A DNA stretch of 53,758 bases from an uncultured Ectothiorhodospiraceae bacterium (lineage in GTDB: Bacteria; Pseudomonadota; Gammaproteobacteria; CAMYNG01). The notes under the pieces are model-generated. The model did not search any database, was not told the origin of the DNA, and saw nothing but the letters and a program-made list of their open reading frames with translations. Made by a program: the position numbers and the translations under genes. Shown here piece after piece: positions 24,764 to 34,573 of the stretch (within the stretch, counting starts at the first letter, position 1; every line of letters begins with the position of its first letter). The stretch spans positions 1 to 53,758 of the forward strand of contig CAMYNG010000011.1 of NCBI GenBank assembly GCA_947259765.1, written 5' to 3'.

Positions 24764-27316
24764 ATGAGTGGTACCGAATTTACTCTTGAGGTCCGGCCGC
24801 ATATTCCCGAGCGGCTGGCACGGCTGGAAGATTTAGCCAACGACCTGTTGTATAGCTGGGATCGGCAAGTCCGCGGCATGTTTTATCGCCTCGATGCCAA
24901 ACTCTGGGAATCCTGCGGCCATAGCCCCAAGGTTTTCCTGCGCCGTGTTTCACAACAGGTGCTTGAGAACGCGATCAACCACCGGCTGTTCATGGAGGAT
25001 TACCGCCGCGTGCTGGCGTCCTACGATGCTTACCTGGAAGAGTCCATGCGACCTGAAGTCGAGGGCATACTCGATCCCGAGCAGGACCTGGTCGCCTATT
25101 TTTGTGCTGAGTTTGGTTTTCACGAAAGCTTTCCGATCTATTCCGGCGGCCTCGGAATCCTGGCGGGCGATCATTGCAAAGCGGCGAGCGATCTCAGTAT
25201 CCCCTTTATCGCGGTCGGCCTGCTTTACCGGCAAGGCTTCTTTAACCAGACCGTCGACAATCATGGCAATCAACTTGCCCACTACACACCGACGCATTTC
25301 GGAGATTTACCCGTCACACCGGCGGTCGATAGTAACGGCAACGCGCTCTCGCTGTCGGTGGAACTTCCCGGCCGTACGGTAACGTTGCGGGTATGGCAAG
25401 CCCGTGCAGGCCACATCACTTTGTATCTACTTGACAGTGACGTGCCCGAAAACAGTGACGACGATCGGCGCATAACCTATCAGCTATACGGTGGTGATAA
25501 CCAAACCCGCATTATGCAGGAGATTGTGCTGGGGATCGGCGGTGTACGCGTATTGCGCGCCCTGGATCTCGCACCGACTGTTTGGCACATCAATGAAGGT
25601 CACGCCGCGTTCCAGATACTCGAGCGCTGCAATGAGCTCATACCGAACGGATTGGATTTTGATAGCGCGCTGGAACTGGTCGCCTGTAAAACTGTTTTCA
25701 CCACGCATACACCGGTACCGGCAGGGCATGATATTTTTGACGATGGACTCATCAATGAATTTTTTGGCGATTACGTCAAAGAATTAGGTATCAGTGAGGA
25801 AACATTCAAAAGTCTGGGTAAATCTCCTATCAACCAGGGTGGATTCAACATGACTGCGCTGGCGTTGCGTGGTTCCCGCTTTCACAACGGCGTAAGCCGT
25901 ATCCATGGCGGTGTCGCCTCCGATACCGAGTCTTACGTCTGGCCACAGATCCCGCACAACGAGAATCCGATTCACTACGTCACCAATGGTGTACACGTAC
26001 CTACGTTTCTTGCGCGTGAATGGGCCAATCTGTTTGATATGCGCTTCCGTGAATGGCGTAACGAACTGTTAGATGAGGATTACTGGTCGTGCATTGATGA
26101 AATTCCCGATCATCGCTACTGGAGCCTGCATCAGTCATTGAAGTCTGAGCTTCTAGAGGACGTTTACCGCCGCATGTTGCATCAACACCAACGCAACGGT
26201 TGTAGTGACGCGCTTATTTCTCGCCTGACACGCGTGGTGAAACAGACCGATGCCGATATTCTGGTGTTTGGATTCGCCCGTCGCTTTGCCACCTACAAGC
26301 GCGCAACACTGTTGCTGTCTGATCCGGAGCGACTGGCCCGTATTATCAATAACCCCGACCAACCCGTGTTGCTAATCTTTGCCGGAAAGGCGCACCCCAA
26401 CGATTTACCCGGCCAACACCTCATCCAGGTGATTCACGAATATTCCCTGCGTCCGGAATTCATCGGTAAGATCATTGTGCTGGAGGGGTATGACATGGCG
26501 TTGGCACGCAAAATGGTTACCGGCGTCGATGTTTGGCTTAACACGCCCGAATACCCTATGGAAGCCAGCGGTACCTCGGGGCAAAAGGCCGGCATAAACG
26601 GCGTAATTAACTTAAGCGTGCTGGACGGTTGGTGGGGCGAGGGTTATAACGGCGAAAATGGTTGGGCAATTTCACCTCACGGTCCACAGTTTGATCCTGC
26701 TTACCGTAATCAGGAAGAAGCCAGCGATCTGCTTGAGATTATGGAACATGAAGTGGTGCCCACCTATTTTGACCGTGATGGGCACGGCTACTCGGAAGAG
26801 TGGGTGCGCATCTCGAAAAACTCCATGAAATCCACCATTCCGCGCTACAACTCGCAACGCATGGTGATGGACTATATCCGCAACTTTTACGGTCCGGCAA
26901 AAGACCAGGGAAAGCGCCTGGGTCAGGACAACGGCACACCCGCCAAAGTGCTCGCCAACTGGAAAAAGAAAGTTCACAGTCACTGGCCCGGCGTCAAAGT
27001 GCGTCGCGTGGACGAGCCGCCCGAATTTATCCAATACGACCAGGCCCTCAATGTACGCGTCGCCGCGAAATTAAACGGTTTAAATCCTGACGACGTGAAA
27101 CTGGAATGTCTTGTTGGTGTTCGCAACCAGGGCGATGAGTTAGTGGTGCACGACCGCCACGAATTGTCAGCGGAACCGACCGAGGGAAACGAAGTGGTGT
27201 TCTCACTTGATCTGCATCCCCGCCTGCCCGGCATGCAGATATACCAACTGCGCATGTATCCCTGGCATCCCCTGCTAAGCCACCCACTGGAAACCGGCTG
27301 CATGATCTGGCTCTGA
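24764..27316 (+). CDS. glgP: Alpha-glucan phosphorylase (GT35, DUF3417-containing type)
   Basis: An 850-residue enzyme releasing glucose-1-phosphate from glycogen or maltodextrin. The N-terminus carries the DUF3417 domain (IPERLARLEDLANDLLYSWD) of the TIGR02094 phosphorylase group. YFCAEFGFHESFPIYSGGLGILAGDH is the substrate loop, WHINEGHAAF follows, and EASGTSGQKAGINGV contains the Lys that binds pyridoxal phosphate. The ribosome site is weak. It stands alone upstream of the chromate-transporter segment, while the other glycogen genes lie 2.6 kb further on. Confidence 0.94.
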   Translation: MSGTEFTLEVRPHIPERLARLEDLANDLLYSWDRQVRGMFYRLDAKLWESCGHSPKVFLRRVSQQVLENAINHRLFMEDYRRVLASYDAYLEESMRPEVEGILDPEQDLVAYFCAEFGFHESFPIYSGGLGILAGDHCKAASDLSIPFIAVGLLYRQGFFNQTVDNHGNQLAHYTPTHFGDLPVTPAVDSNGNALSLSVELPGRTVTLRVWQARAGHITLYLLDSDVPENSDDDRRITYQLYGGDNQTRIMQEIVLGIGGVRVLRALDLAPTVWHINEGHAAFQILERCNELIPNGLDFDSALELVACKTVFTTHTPVPAGHDIFDDGLINEFFGDYVKELGISEETFKSLGKSPINQGGFNMTALALRGSRFHNGVSRIHGGVASDTESYVWPQIPHNENPIHYVTNGVHVPTFLAREWANLFDMRFREWRNELLDEDYWSCIDEIPDHRYWSLHQSLKSELLEDVYRRMLHQHQRNGCSDALISRLTRVVKQTDADILVFGFARRFATYKRATLLLSDPERLARIINNPDQPVLLIFAGKAHPNDLPGQHLIQVIHEYSLRPEFIGKIIVLEGYDMALARKMVTGVDVWLNTPEYPMEASGTSGQKAGINGVINLSVLDGWWGEGYNGENGWAISPHGPQFDPAYRNQEEASDLLEIMEHEVVPTYFDRDGHGYSEEWVRISKNSMKSTIPRYNSQRMVMDYIRNFYGPAKDQGKRLGQDNGTPAKVLANWKKKVHSHWPGVKVRRVDEPPEFIQYDQALNVRVAAKLNGLNPDDVKLECLVGVRNQGDELVVHDRHELSAEPTEGNEVVFSLDLHPRLPGMQIYQLRMYPWHPLLSHPLETGCMIWL

Positions 27317-27600
27317 GTGGACTCAGGGAGAAATAGCCATTTTTCAGAGTACGCATTAGAACTCTGATGCTTTTTACCAGCGCCTGTCCCCAGATTTTTA
27401 TCATTTTGCGTTCACCTCCCGACCAATTCCAACCGGGCCGGGTACGCTGAAATCTCGACTGGGCAAGCGGCAAAATCGATATAAGTGCGTTCGCTGATTC
27501 TAAAGTCAATAATGATATGGTGAGTGCACCAACAAATGGTGTGCTCCAGCATGCTACTCACTGCCCGCCAGGTCTATAAGAAGAGACTGCATTCAGAATA

Positions 27601-27885
27601 ATGAAGCGTACCAAGATTTTAGCCGTAGTCTTTTTTGTCTGGGTACTTACGCTTCTGGTAATTCTAACTTCGAACAGTCTTGCGGGAGCTGCTGTGATCG
27701 CTTATTCGTGGCCAGCGACTATTGGCCTGGGGATCGCCATTTTCATTTCTTATTTTAAAGACAAAAAGAAAAACACTGACGTCGAACTTTTATTCTGGGT
27801 TTTCTATTTATCAGGAGTCACTGTCGTACTCGTTTTTGTCATTTATGTAACCTACACATTATTTTTCAACTTCAACTACAAATAG
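27601..27885 (+). CDS. Small membrane protein of unknown function
   Basis: A 94-residue protein with three predicted membrane helices (about 5-25, 31-49 and 63-88) and one Lys-rich cytoplasmic loop (YFKDKKKNTD). No family is recognised. It is AT-rich and precedes the chromate transporter by 76 bases on the same strand. The ribosome site is poor, so the start is not certain. Confidence 0.55.
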   Translation: MKRTKILAVVFFVWVLTLLVILTSNSLAGAAVIAYSWPATIGLGIAIFISYFKDKKKNTDVELLFWVFYLSGVTVVLVFVIYVTYTLFFNFNYK

Positions 27886-27961
27886 CGTCCGTTTCTTCCT
27901 GTTGGTAAGTTCTGCTAGAACAATTTCTCAGGGGCTCTACCTTCGAAGGCGTAAAAAATTA

Positions 27962-29314
27962 ATGTCATCGAGCACACGAACATTACAAGACCCGAAAGAT
28001 TCCGTCTCGTTCAGACAAGCCTTCGTCTATTGGCTTAAGCTTGGATTTATCAGCTTTGGTGGCCCGGCGGGCCAGATAAGTATGATGCATCAGGAGTTAG
28101 TGGAGAAACGCAGATGGATTTCCGAGAATCGATTTTTGCATGCGCTCAACTACACCATGGTGCTGCCCGGTCCGGAAGCGCAGCAATTGGCTACTTATAT
28201 CGGCTGGTTAATACACGGTGTCTGGGGCGGCATTGTTGCGGGCGTGCTGTTCGTCTTACCCTCCTTGTTTATTCTTATTGCGCTCACCTGGATCTACCTG
28301 GAATATGGAGATGTTCCCGTCGTCGAAGGTATCTTATATGGGATAAAACCGGCGGTTACAGCGGTCGTGGTATTCGCCGCCTACCGCATAGGCACGCGCG
28401 CACTAAAAAATAACGCCCTGCGCACAATTGCGGCCTTGGCGTTTATCGCCATTTTTGTCTTTGGCGTACCCTTTCCCTATATCGTTCTTTGCGCCGGAAT
28501 TATCGCTTACGTTGGATCGCGCTTTTCCCCAGACACCTTTAAGGTCGGTGGACACCATACGGGTTCGAACAAAACCTATGGGCCAGCGTTAATTGATGAC
28601 GATACACCGGTTGCCCCCCACGCACGATTTAGCTGGGCGCGATTAATCATGTTCGTGTCAATCGGGCTGATTATTTGGACCACGGCAATTGCGATATTGG
28701 CTACGACATATGGATGGGACGGCACACTTTCACAAATGGGCTGGTTTTTTACCAAGGCCGCCCTGGTGACCTTTGGCGGCGCCTACGCCGTTCTGCCGTA
28801 TGTCTATCAGGGTGGTGTTGAGCAGTTTGCCTGGCTTACTGCCACACAAATGATCGATGGTCTGGCGCTGGGGGAAACGACACCGGGCCCTCTTATCATG
28901 GTCGTCGCATTTGTCGGTTTTGTTGGTGGCTGGACAAAAGAGGTGTTTGGTCCAGAGATGCTGCCTTTGGCCGGCATCGCCGGAGCAACGGTCGCGACGT
29001 TTTTTACGTTTTTACCCTCGTTCCTTTTTATACTTGTTGGTGGCCCGACCGTTGAGGCGACCCGACACGATGTCAAATTCACCGCCCCATTAGTTGGTAT
29101 CACCGCAGCTGTAGTGGGAGTGGTACTTAATCTGGCAATCTTTTTTGCTTACCACGTACTGTGGCCGCAGGGATTGGAGGGTATATTTGACTGGTTTTCT
29201 GCTTTACTGGGTGCGGCCGCTTTTGTTGCGCTATTCAGATATAAACTGGGAATTGTCACCGTAATTGGCGCATGTGCCGCTATCGGTTTGGTTTATTCCT
29301 TGATGCCTGGTTAA
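27962..29314 (+). CDS. chrA: Chromate transporter, long-chain ChrA type
   Basis: A 450-residue membrane protein that exports chromate by a proton-linked mechanism. It has the two homologous CHR halves: FISFGGPAGQISMMHQELVE and YTMVLPGPEAQQLATYIGW in the first, LVTFGGAYAVLPYVYQGGV and LALGETTPGPLIMVVAFVGF in the second. The start MSSSTRTLQDPKD fits the family; an upstream TTG frame adds a basic stretch of no known kind. No chrB or chrF regulator is present. The gene is less GC-rich than the glycogen genes around it. Confidence 0.92.
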   Translation: MSSSTRTLQDPKDSVSFRQAFVYWLKLGFISFGGPAGQISMMHQELVEKRRWISENRFLHALNYTMVLPGPEAQQLATYIGWLIHGVWGGIVAGVLFVLPSLFILIALTWIYLEYGDVPVVEGILYGIKPAVTAVVVFAAYRIGTRALKNNALRTIAALAFIAIFVFGVPFPYIVLCAGIIAYVGSRFSPDTFKVGGHHTGSNKTYGPALIDDDTPVAPHARFSWARLIMFVSIGLIIWTTAIAILATTYGWDGTLSQMGWFFTKAALVTFGGAYAVLPYVYQGGVEQFAWLTATQMIDGLALGETTPGPLIMVVAFVGFVGGWTKEVFGPEMLPLAGIAGATVATFFTFLPSFLFILVGGPTVEATRHDVKFTAPLVGITAAVVGVVLNLAIFFAYHVLWPQGLEGIFDWFSALLGAAAFVALFRYKLGIVTVIGACAAIGLVYSLMPG

Positions 29315-29377
29315 AAAGCGACTATAAATTTCTACACAAAGTTTCGCGGCAAACAAAACCAGAAAAAATCGAAACAA

Positions 29378-29920
29378 ATGTTCTCCTCAAAAATTAATAT
29401 GCAGTCTATTCCGGATGATTTTCGCGTTGACAAAATGATGCGTTACAGTCTGTTTGTTCCTCGCCTGTATAACCTGTGCCGATCACTGGGCTTCACAGCC
29501 GGAAAGATTATGCTTTCGCGCGCGTTTTGTTCTGATGAGAACCAGGGCTTTCCCATTATATTGATTACCGAACATTTTGGTGCATTTCCATTTAACCACG
29601 GACAGGTAAATACACAGGCCGAGTTTGATAGAACCTTTCGTGCGCTCGTAAAAGAAAAAGAATATGCGAATAAAAATTTGTTTTTTATCTCATGTTTGAA
29701 TATCGATATCTCGCCAAGTGAGGGGCAACTTTTTCCTTTAACAAAGTACGTCCCTTGGGCAGCCTACATACAGCAAAGCGATGGAAGCCGTCACACTCTT
29801 GAACAAGCTGAAATTTTTGAATCGCTAATGCAACAAAGCAGCGAAAATCCGGAACGGATTGATCTGGAGGACGCCATTCAACAAATGGTTGATGCCCAGG
29901 AGATCAGGATTGCGCTCTGA
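29378..29920 (+). CDS. Unknown soluble protein next to chrA
   Basis: A 180-residue protein without signal peptide or membrane segment. Recognisable features are only local: PIILITEHFGAFPFNHGQVN, then NKNLFFISCLNIDISPSEGQLF, and an acidic C-terminus. No family is recognised. It starts 63 bases after chrA on the same strand and is clearly more AT-rich than the malQ gene next to it, which suggests that it and the small membrane protein entered with chrA. The ribosome site is weak. Confidence 0.65.
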   Translation: MFSSKINMQSIPDDFRVDKMMRYSLFVPRLYNLCRSLGFTAGKIMLSRAFCSDENQGFPIILITEHFGAFPFNHGQVNTQAEFDRTFRALVKEKEYANKNLFFISCLNIDISPSEGQLFPLTKYVPWAAYIQQSDGSRHTLEQAEIFESLMQQSSENPERIDLEDAIQQMVDAQEIRIAL

Positions 29921-29959
29921 AATAAAAGCGGCGCAGTAGTTTTGGAGTTTTTTCCGGAG

Positions 29960-31459
29960 TTAGATACGGCCATACATTTCGATCTGTTTTCGTAGGCGCT
30001 GTGCCAGACCCTCATCCACCATTTCCCAACTGAATCGCCAGTTCCAATTCCCTTCCGTAGTTCCAGGCGTATTCATACGTGCAGTGGAATCCATGCCGAG
30101 CAGATCCTGCATGGGTACCACACCCAGATTTGCGATCGATGCCAGCATCGAGCGAATCAGCGGCCATGGCATTTTTTCGGCCGGCTGTCCCAGGTATTCC
30201 AGCACGTGCTGCCGTTGTTCAACGTCCAGCGACGTAAACCAACCCAGAGTAGTGTCATTGTCATGGGTTCCGGTATATACCACGGAATTGGGCACATGAT
30301 TGTGGGGTAGGTACGGGTTTTCGGCGGTATCGCCAAACGCGAACTGCAGAATACGCATCCCAGGCAGACCGAAACAGTCGCGTAAGGCTTCGACTTCGGG
30401 AGTAATAATGCCGAGATCTTCAGCCACCAACGGCAGTTCATCGAATTGCTTGCGAAACTCTTCAAGCAATTCATGACCCGGTGTTGCAACCCATGTGCCG
30501 TTGATCGCGGTTTCCTCATCGACCGGGATATGCCAACTGGACTCAAATCCGCGAAAGTGATCGATACGCACGAGGTCGAATAGTTCCAGTTGAGTATGCA
30601 GGCGTTGCTTCCACCATGCGAAGCGATCACCCTGCATGACCTCCCAGTCATAATGTGGATTGCCCCAGCGCTGACCGGTTTCCGAAAAGTAGTCTGGTGG
30701 CACACCGGCAACCGTTGACGACTGACCTTGAGCATCGAGTTTGAAGTAGTTTCGATGCGCCCAGACTTCGGCTGAGTCGTGGGCGACAAAAATGGGCATA
30801 TCACCGAACAAATACACGCCCTGGTTTGCCGCATACTCACGTAACTGAAACCATTGCGCAAAGAAGATGAATTGCTCGAACCGAACCTGCTCAATCTCCT
30901 CTGCATGGTCACGTAAAAATGCTTCCAACGCAGCGGTATCACGATCGCGCAACGCTACCGGCCATTCGAGCCAATGGGCGTCGGCCTGTTGCGTGCGCAT
31001 AACAATGAAAAGTGCAAAATCGTCCAGCCACGCTGTTTCGGCGGAAACAAACTGAGCATATTTAGTCGACCATTCCGAGCTGGAGTCTGCGAGCTTCAAT
31101 TTGAATTGGCTAAATGCGTCATCCAACGCCTCTTGTTTGGCGCGTTGATTGGGTGGAGTTTTTTTCTTGAGCAAGCCTCGATCCGCAAGCCAGCTCAGGC
31201 TTATGAGTCGCGGGTTGCCGGCATGCGTGGACAGGCACGCGTAGGGCGACAAATCGTCATGGCTCGGTCCCAGCGGCAACATTTGCCAGACAGATACGCC
31301 GGCATTGGCGAGAAAATCTACAAATCGATAGGCGTCGTGCCCCAGATCTCCGTTTTCAATGTGTCCCGGCAGTGATGTCGGGTGCAGCAGCACACCGGCG
31401 CGCCGTCGGTCGAGAATCTTTGTTGGTGTGAATTCCTTAAAATCGGGTAAGTCGCTCAC
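29960..31459 (-). CDS. malQ: 4-alpha-glucanotransferase (amylomaltase)
   Basis: A 499-residue GH77 enzyme that disproportionates maltodextrins. RRAGVLLHPTSLPG opens the fold. LVRIDHFRGFESSW carries the nucleophile Asp, LVAEDLGIITPEV the acid/base Glu, and YTGTHDNDTTLGWF the third Asp. It starts with GTG overlapping the stop of the GH57 gene (GTGA), so it is translationally coupled as the third gene of glgC-GH57-malQ. With GlgP it would complete breakdown of branched glucan. Confidence 0.96.
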   Translation of the reverse strand: MSDLPDFKEFTPTKILDRRRAGVLLHPTSLPGHIENGDLGHDAYRFVDFLANAGVSVWQMLPLGPSHDDLSPYACLSTHAGNPRLISLSWLADRGLLKKKTPPNQRAKQEALDDAFSQFKLKLADSSSEWSTKYAQFVSAETAWLDDFALFIVMRTQQADAHWLEWPVALRDRDTAALEAFLRDHAEEIEQVRFEQFIFFAQWFQLREYAANQGVYLFGDMPIFVAHDSAEVWAHRNYFKLDAQGQSSTVAGVPPDYFSETGQRWGNPHYDWEVMQGDRFAWWKQRLHTQLELFDLVRIDHFRGFESSWHIPVDEETAINGTWVATPGHELLEEFRKQFDELPLVAEDLGIITPEVEALRDCFGLPGMRILQFAFGDTAENPYLPHNHVPNSVVYTGTHDNDTTLGWFTSLDVEQRQHVLEYLGQPAEKMPWPLIRSMLASIANLGVVPMQDLLGMDSTARMNTPGTTEGNWNWRFSWEMVDEGLAQRLRKQIEMYGRI

Positions 31460-33171
31460 GTGCCTTCCTGGCCTCGTCGCATTACACCGCCGGAGGTGGG
31501 TTTACCACCACCGTAGGCGAAAACATGTTCAAGATAATCGGGTGCGGGCTCGTTCAGTAACCGATATAGATTTAGTAAATTCAGGCGAAAAAGTCGTTCG
31601 AACTCGCCAACGGTTACAGATGGATTGTAGTCTCCAAGCCACCAAAACCAATCCGATCCTTCGCACAATGCCAACTGGTGTTCGGCCCGCCGCTGCTGCT
31701 CCGCGTCCAAACGATCCTGCAGGACAATACGGTCAAAAACCTGCTTGGCTTCCACTAACATATCCCAGGCCCGATTTTTATCAGGCTCACCTATCCAAGT
31801 GGAGAAACTACCGTAAACCCAGCTACCCGAGACAAGTCTGGCCAGTGGATAGCGCGCCGTGTGCTGCGCGAGGTGCTCACTATAAGTCGTCAATTCGATA
31901 TTCGGATGCCGAACCAACTCAGTATAAAGCGCCTGTAGAAAATAATAGCCGTTTTCCGGGTAATATTCCCAGGCGTTCTCACCATCCAGGATAATCGACA
32001 CCAATGCATCGTCCACATCCTTACAAGTTTCGGCAATGTTTTCCAGATGATGGATCAGGTTGGCAACCGCATCGTCCGCGTGCCAGTCGGTATAGGTAAA
32101 GCCAATCAGATCGGACAGGCCATCGTCGCGAAAATAGCACGCTATACCGGTTTTTTGCGGTTCATAAACGCGGTGCAGACAAAGTTCCTCGGTAGCATCA
32201 TTATCCACCGCCAGACTATTACGCAATACACTTTCACCGCTGGCGGCCCACTGAAATCCGGCCTCGGACAACAGTGCCAGTGCGGCGGTACTGACCCCGC
32301 CCTCAGACGGCCAACAACCCTGCGGCGTGAAACCGAAATGCCGGCGAAATGTTTCAATACCGTGCTGAATGTGCCAGCGCACTCGCTGTTCGCCACCCGG
32401 ATAGTGACTTGCCTCTGGCAATTCCACCTTGGATTGAGCTTCGCGCGCACTTTGAAGATCAATTAACAGCGGCAAGATCGGATGCGCATAAGGCGAAGTG
32501 GCGAGTTCTATGCGGCCCGAATCGGCCAACGCACGGTATCGGGGAATTATCGAAGCGATCTGGTCGAGTATTACCTGCAAGAGCGTCTGTCGATCGCCGA
32601 GCGAAAAATCTCGCTCCCTTTTTATCAGCATTCGCACTCTATTATCAGTGCGGCGCACCGTTTCACCCAGCCAGGCAAGATGATGCCAAACCAAAAGGTC
32701 AACACAAAACTGTTCGGTCAGGTAATCTATGCCATCAGCAGGATCTTCGAGACTGGATGCAAGCGCAGCCAGTCGTTTATAGGCAGGGAAACGGGCAATC
32801 AGGCGATCTTCGTGTGCCCGCAGGCAATCACGTATCAGCTTAAGGCGCGCTCCGGGTGATAACGTAATGCGATCGGCGGCCAGGGCAGCGAGCATTGGGT
32901 CACGTAGTTCCTCACCACTGCGAAAATAGCTTTCAAGCTGATGTTGATAGTCGGCAAGTTGATCAAGCAGTACCGGCGCGAAATTGACAACCGCCCGGGC
33001 ACCGTCAACGGCCTCGATGTGCGCGGCCATATCGACATAGTCTTTGGTCGCATGCAGGTACACCCACGGCAGTCGATATTCACCGCTGTTGAAATCCCGA
33101 TATTCGGGTTGGTGCATATGCCAGCACAACACCAATTTCAGTTTTTTTCGGCCCACGTCCTTAGCGGACAT
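31456..33171 (-). CDS. GH57 family glycoside hydrolase / glucanotransferase
   Basis: A 571-residue protein. The start [13 protein letters not shown] at 33171 overlaps the glgC stop by 11 bases; a longer frame exists only through glg[15 protein letters not shown] is GH57 motif 1. [21 protein letters not shown] holds the catalytic Glu (WPSEG), and [15 protein letters not shown] holds the Asp of motif 4. GH57 includes alpha-amylases, amylopullulanases, 4-alpha-glucanotransferases and branching enzymes. The position between glgC and malQ points to maltodextrin or glycogen work in the cytoplasm; no signal peptide is seen. Confidence 0.9.
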   Translation of the reverse strand: MSAKDVGRKKLKLVLCWHMHQPEYRDFNSGEYRLPWVYLHATKDYVDMAAHIEAVDGARAVVNFAPVLLDQLADYQHQLESYFRSGEELRDPMLAALAADRITLSPGARLKLIRDCLRAHEDRLIARFPAYKRLAALASSLEDPADGIDYLTEQFCVDLLVWHHLAWLGETVRRTDNRVRMLIKRERDFSLGDRQTLLQVILDQIASIIPRYRALADSGRIELATSPYAHPILPLLIDLQSAREAQSKVELPEASHYPGGEQRVRWHIQHGIETFRRHFGFTPQGCWPSEGGVSTAALALLSEAGFQWAASGESVLRNSLAVDNDATEELCLHRVYEPQKTGIACYFRDDGLSDLIGFTYTDWHADDAVANLIHHLENIAETCKDVDDALVSIILDGENAWEYYPENGYYFLQALYTELVRHPNIELTTYSEHLAQHTARYPLARLVSGSWVYGSFSTWIGEPDKNRAWDMLVEAKQVFDRIVLQDRLDAEQQRRAEHQLALCEGSDWFWWLGDYNPSVTVGEFERLFRLNLLNLYRLLNEPAPDYLEHVFAYGGGKPTSGGVMRRGQEGT

Positions 33172-34429
33172 GGTGGAGTTCCTGGCCCAACATCTCAGGG
33201 GTAACCAGCACGATACCACTGGGTGTTACCAGAAAACGTTCCGCATCTTGATCGAGATCTTCGCCGATGACCATACCCGGTGGAATATCGCAGCCCTTGT
33301 CAATGACGGCACGCGTAATATGCACACCTTCACCAATCGTGACGTCCGGCAGAATAACGGCATCCTCAATCTGGGCGTACGACTGCACATACACATTTGA
33401 AAACAACAAAGAGTGACGTATATTGGCGCCGGAAATAATACAGCCCCCCGAAACCATGGAATCCACTGCCATGCCACGCCGGTCCTCGTCATCAAAAACG
33501 AACTTGGCCGGTGGTGCCTGCTCCTGATAAGTCCAGATGGGCCAGTCCATATCATATAAATTGAGCTCGGGCGTCACGCCAATAAGCTCGAGATTTGCTT
33601 CCCAGAAGGCATCCACGGTACCCACGTCACGCCAGTAAGCCTGTTTTCCAGTTTGCGGATCGCGAAACGGATGGGCAAACACACGATATTTTTCAATGAT
33701 ATGCGGAATAATATCGTGGCCGAAATCACGGCTGGAACTCGGTGAGTCAGCGTCGCGGATCAGCTGTTCGATAAGGAAATCGGTATTGAAGATATAGATC
33801 CCCATGGAAGCCAGTGCGACGTCCTGGCGACCGGGAACCGGCTCGGGATTTTGCGGCTTTTCCTCAAAACGCACAATGCGCTGATCGCGATCGACGCTCA
33901 TCACACCGAAAGAACGTGCCCGCTCCGTATCCACCTCAATACAGCCCACTGTAACGTCGGCACTTTTCTCCACATGGGCTGCCAGCAATGGACCGTAGTC
34001 CATTTTATAAATGTGGTCACCGGCGAGAATCAGTACGTACTCAGGCGCATGGATACGTATAATGTCGATATTCTGGTACAAGGCATCGGCGGTACCGGCG
34101 TACCAGGAGGTTTCGATACGTTGCTGCGCCGGTAATAGTTCGACGAACTCGCCAAATTCACCGCGCAGGTGGCCCCAACCCATCTGAATATGACGAATTA
34201 GTGAATGCGCCTTGTACTGGGTCAGGACACCGACCCGGCGAATCCCGGAGTTAATACAATTTGAAAGTGGAAAATCAATTATGCGGAACTTACCACCAAA
34301 GGGTACTGCCGGCTTGGCCCGCCATACCGTCATTTGCTTTAGCCGCGATCCGCGCCCACCAGCGAGAATCAATGCGAGGGTGTCCCGGGTAAGCCGGCTG
34401 ACAAACCTGGGCGAACGCGGATGTCTCAT
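33161..34429 (-). CDS. glgC: Glucose-1-phosphate adenylyltransferase (ADP-glucose pyrophosphorylase)
   Basis: A 422-residue enzyme that makes ADP-glucose for Glg[18 protein letters not shown] is the nucleotide-binding loop, [21 protein letters not shown] the next conserved block, and [13 protein letters not shown] carries the catalytic Asp. A C-terminal left-handed beta-helix ([20 protein letters not shown]) is present. It is the first gene of the minus-strand glgC-GH57-malQ operon, divergent from glgB with 144 bases between, which hold both promoters. Confidence 0.97.
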   Translation of the reverse strand: MRHPRSPRFVSRLTRDTLALILAGGRGSRLKQMTVWRAKPAVPFGGKFRIIDFPLSNCINSGIRRVGVLTQYKAHSLIRHIQMGWGHLRGEFGEFVELLPAQQRIETSWYAGTADALYQNIDIIRIHAPEYVLILAGDHIYKMDYGPLLAAHVEKSADVTVGCIEVDTERARSFGVMSVDRDQRIVRFEEKPQNPEPVPGRQDVALASMGIYIFNTDFLIEQLIRDADSPSSSRDFGHDIIPHIIEKYRVFAHPFRDPQTGKQAYWRDVGTVDAFWEANLELIGVTPELNLYDMDWPIWTYQEQAPPAKFVFDDEDRRGMAVDSMVSGGCIISGANIRHSLLFSNVYVQSYAQIEDAVILPDVTIGEGVHITRAVIDKGCDIPPGMVIGEDLDQDAERFLVTPSGIVLVTPEMLGQELHHVR

Positions 34430-34573
34430 TTTTTTTCAGGTCCTTTCCAGTTGAACGTTAACGATTTCGATCTCCAATTTGTTTTTATATTGTTGTTCAT
34501 TTAGTAACATGTTTTCGTTACAAAGCAAAGTGTCTTTGATCATTGCACGCTTCTTGCAGGAAACCCTTGAATT

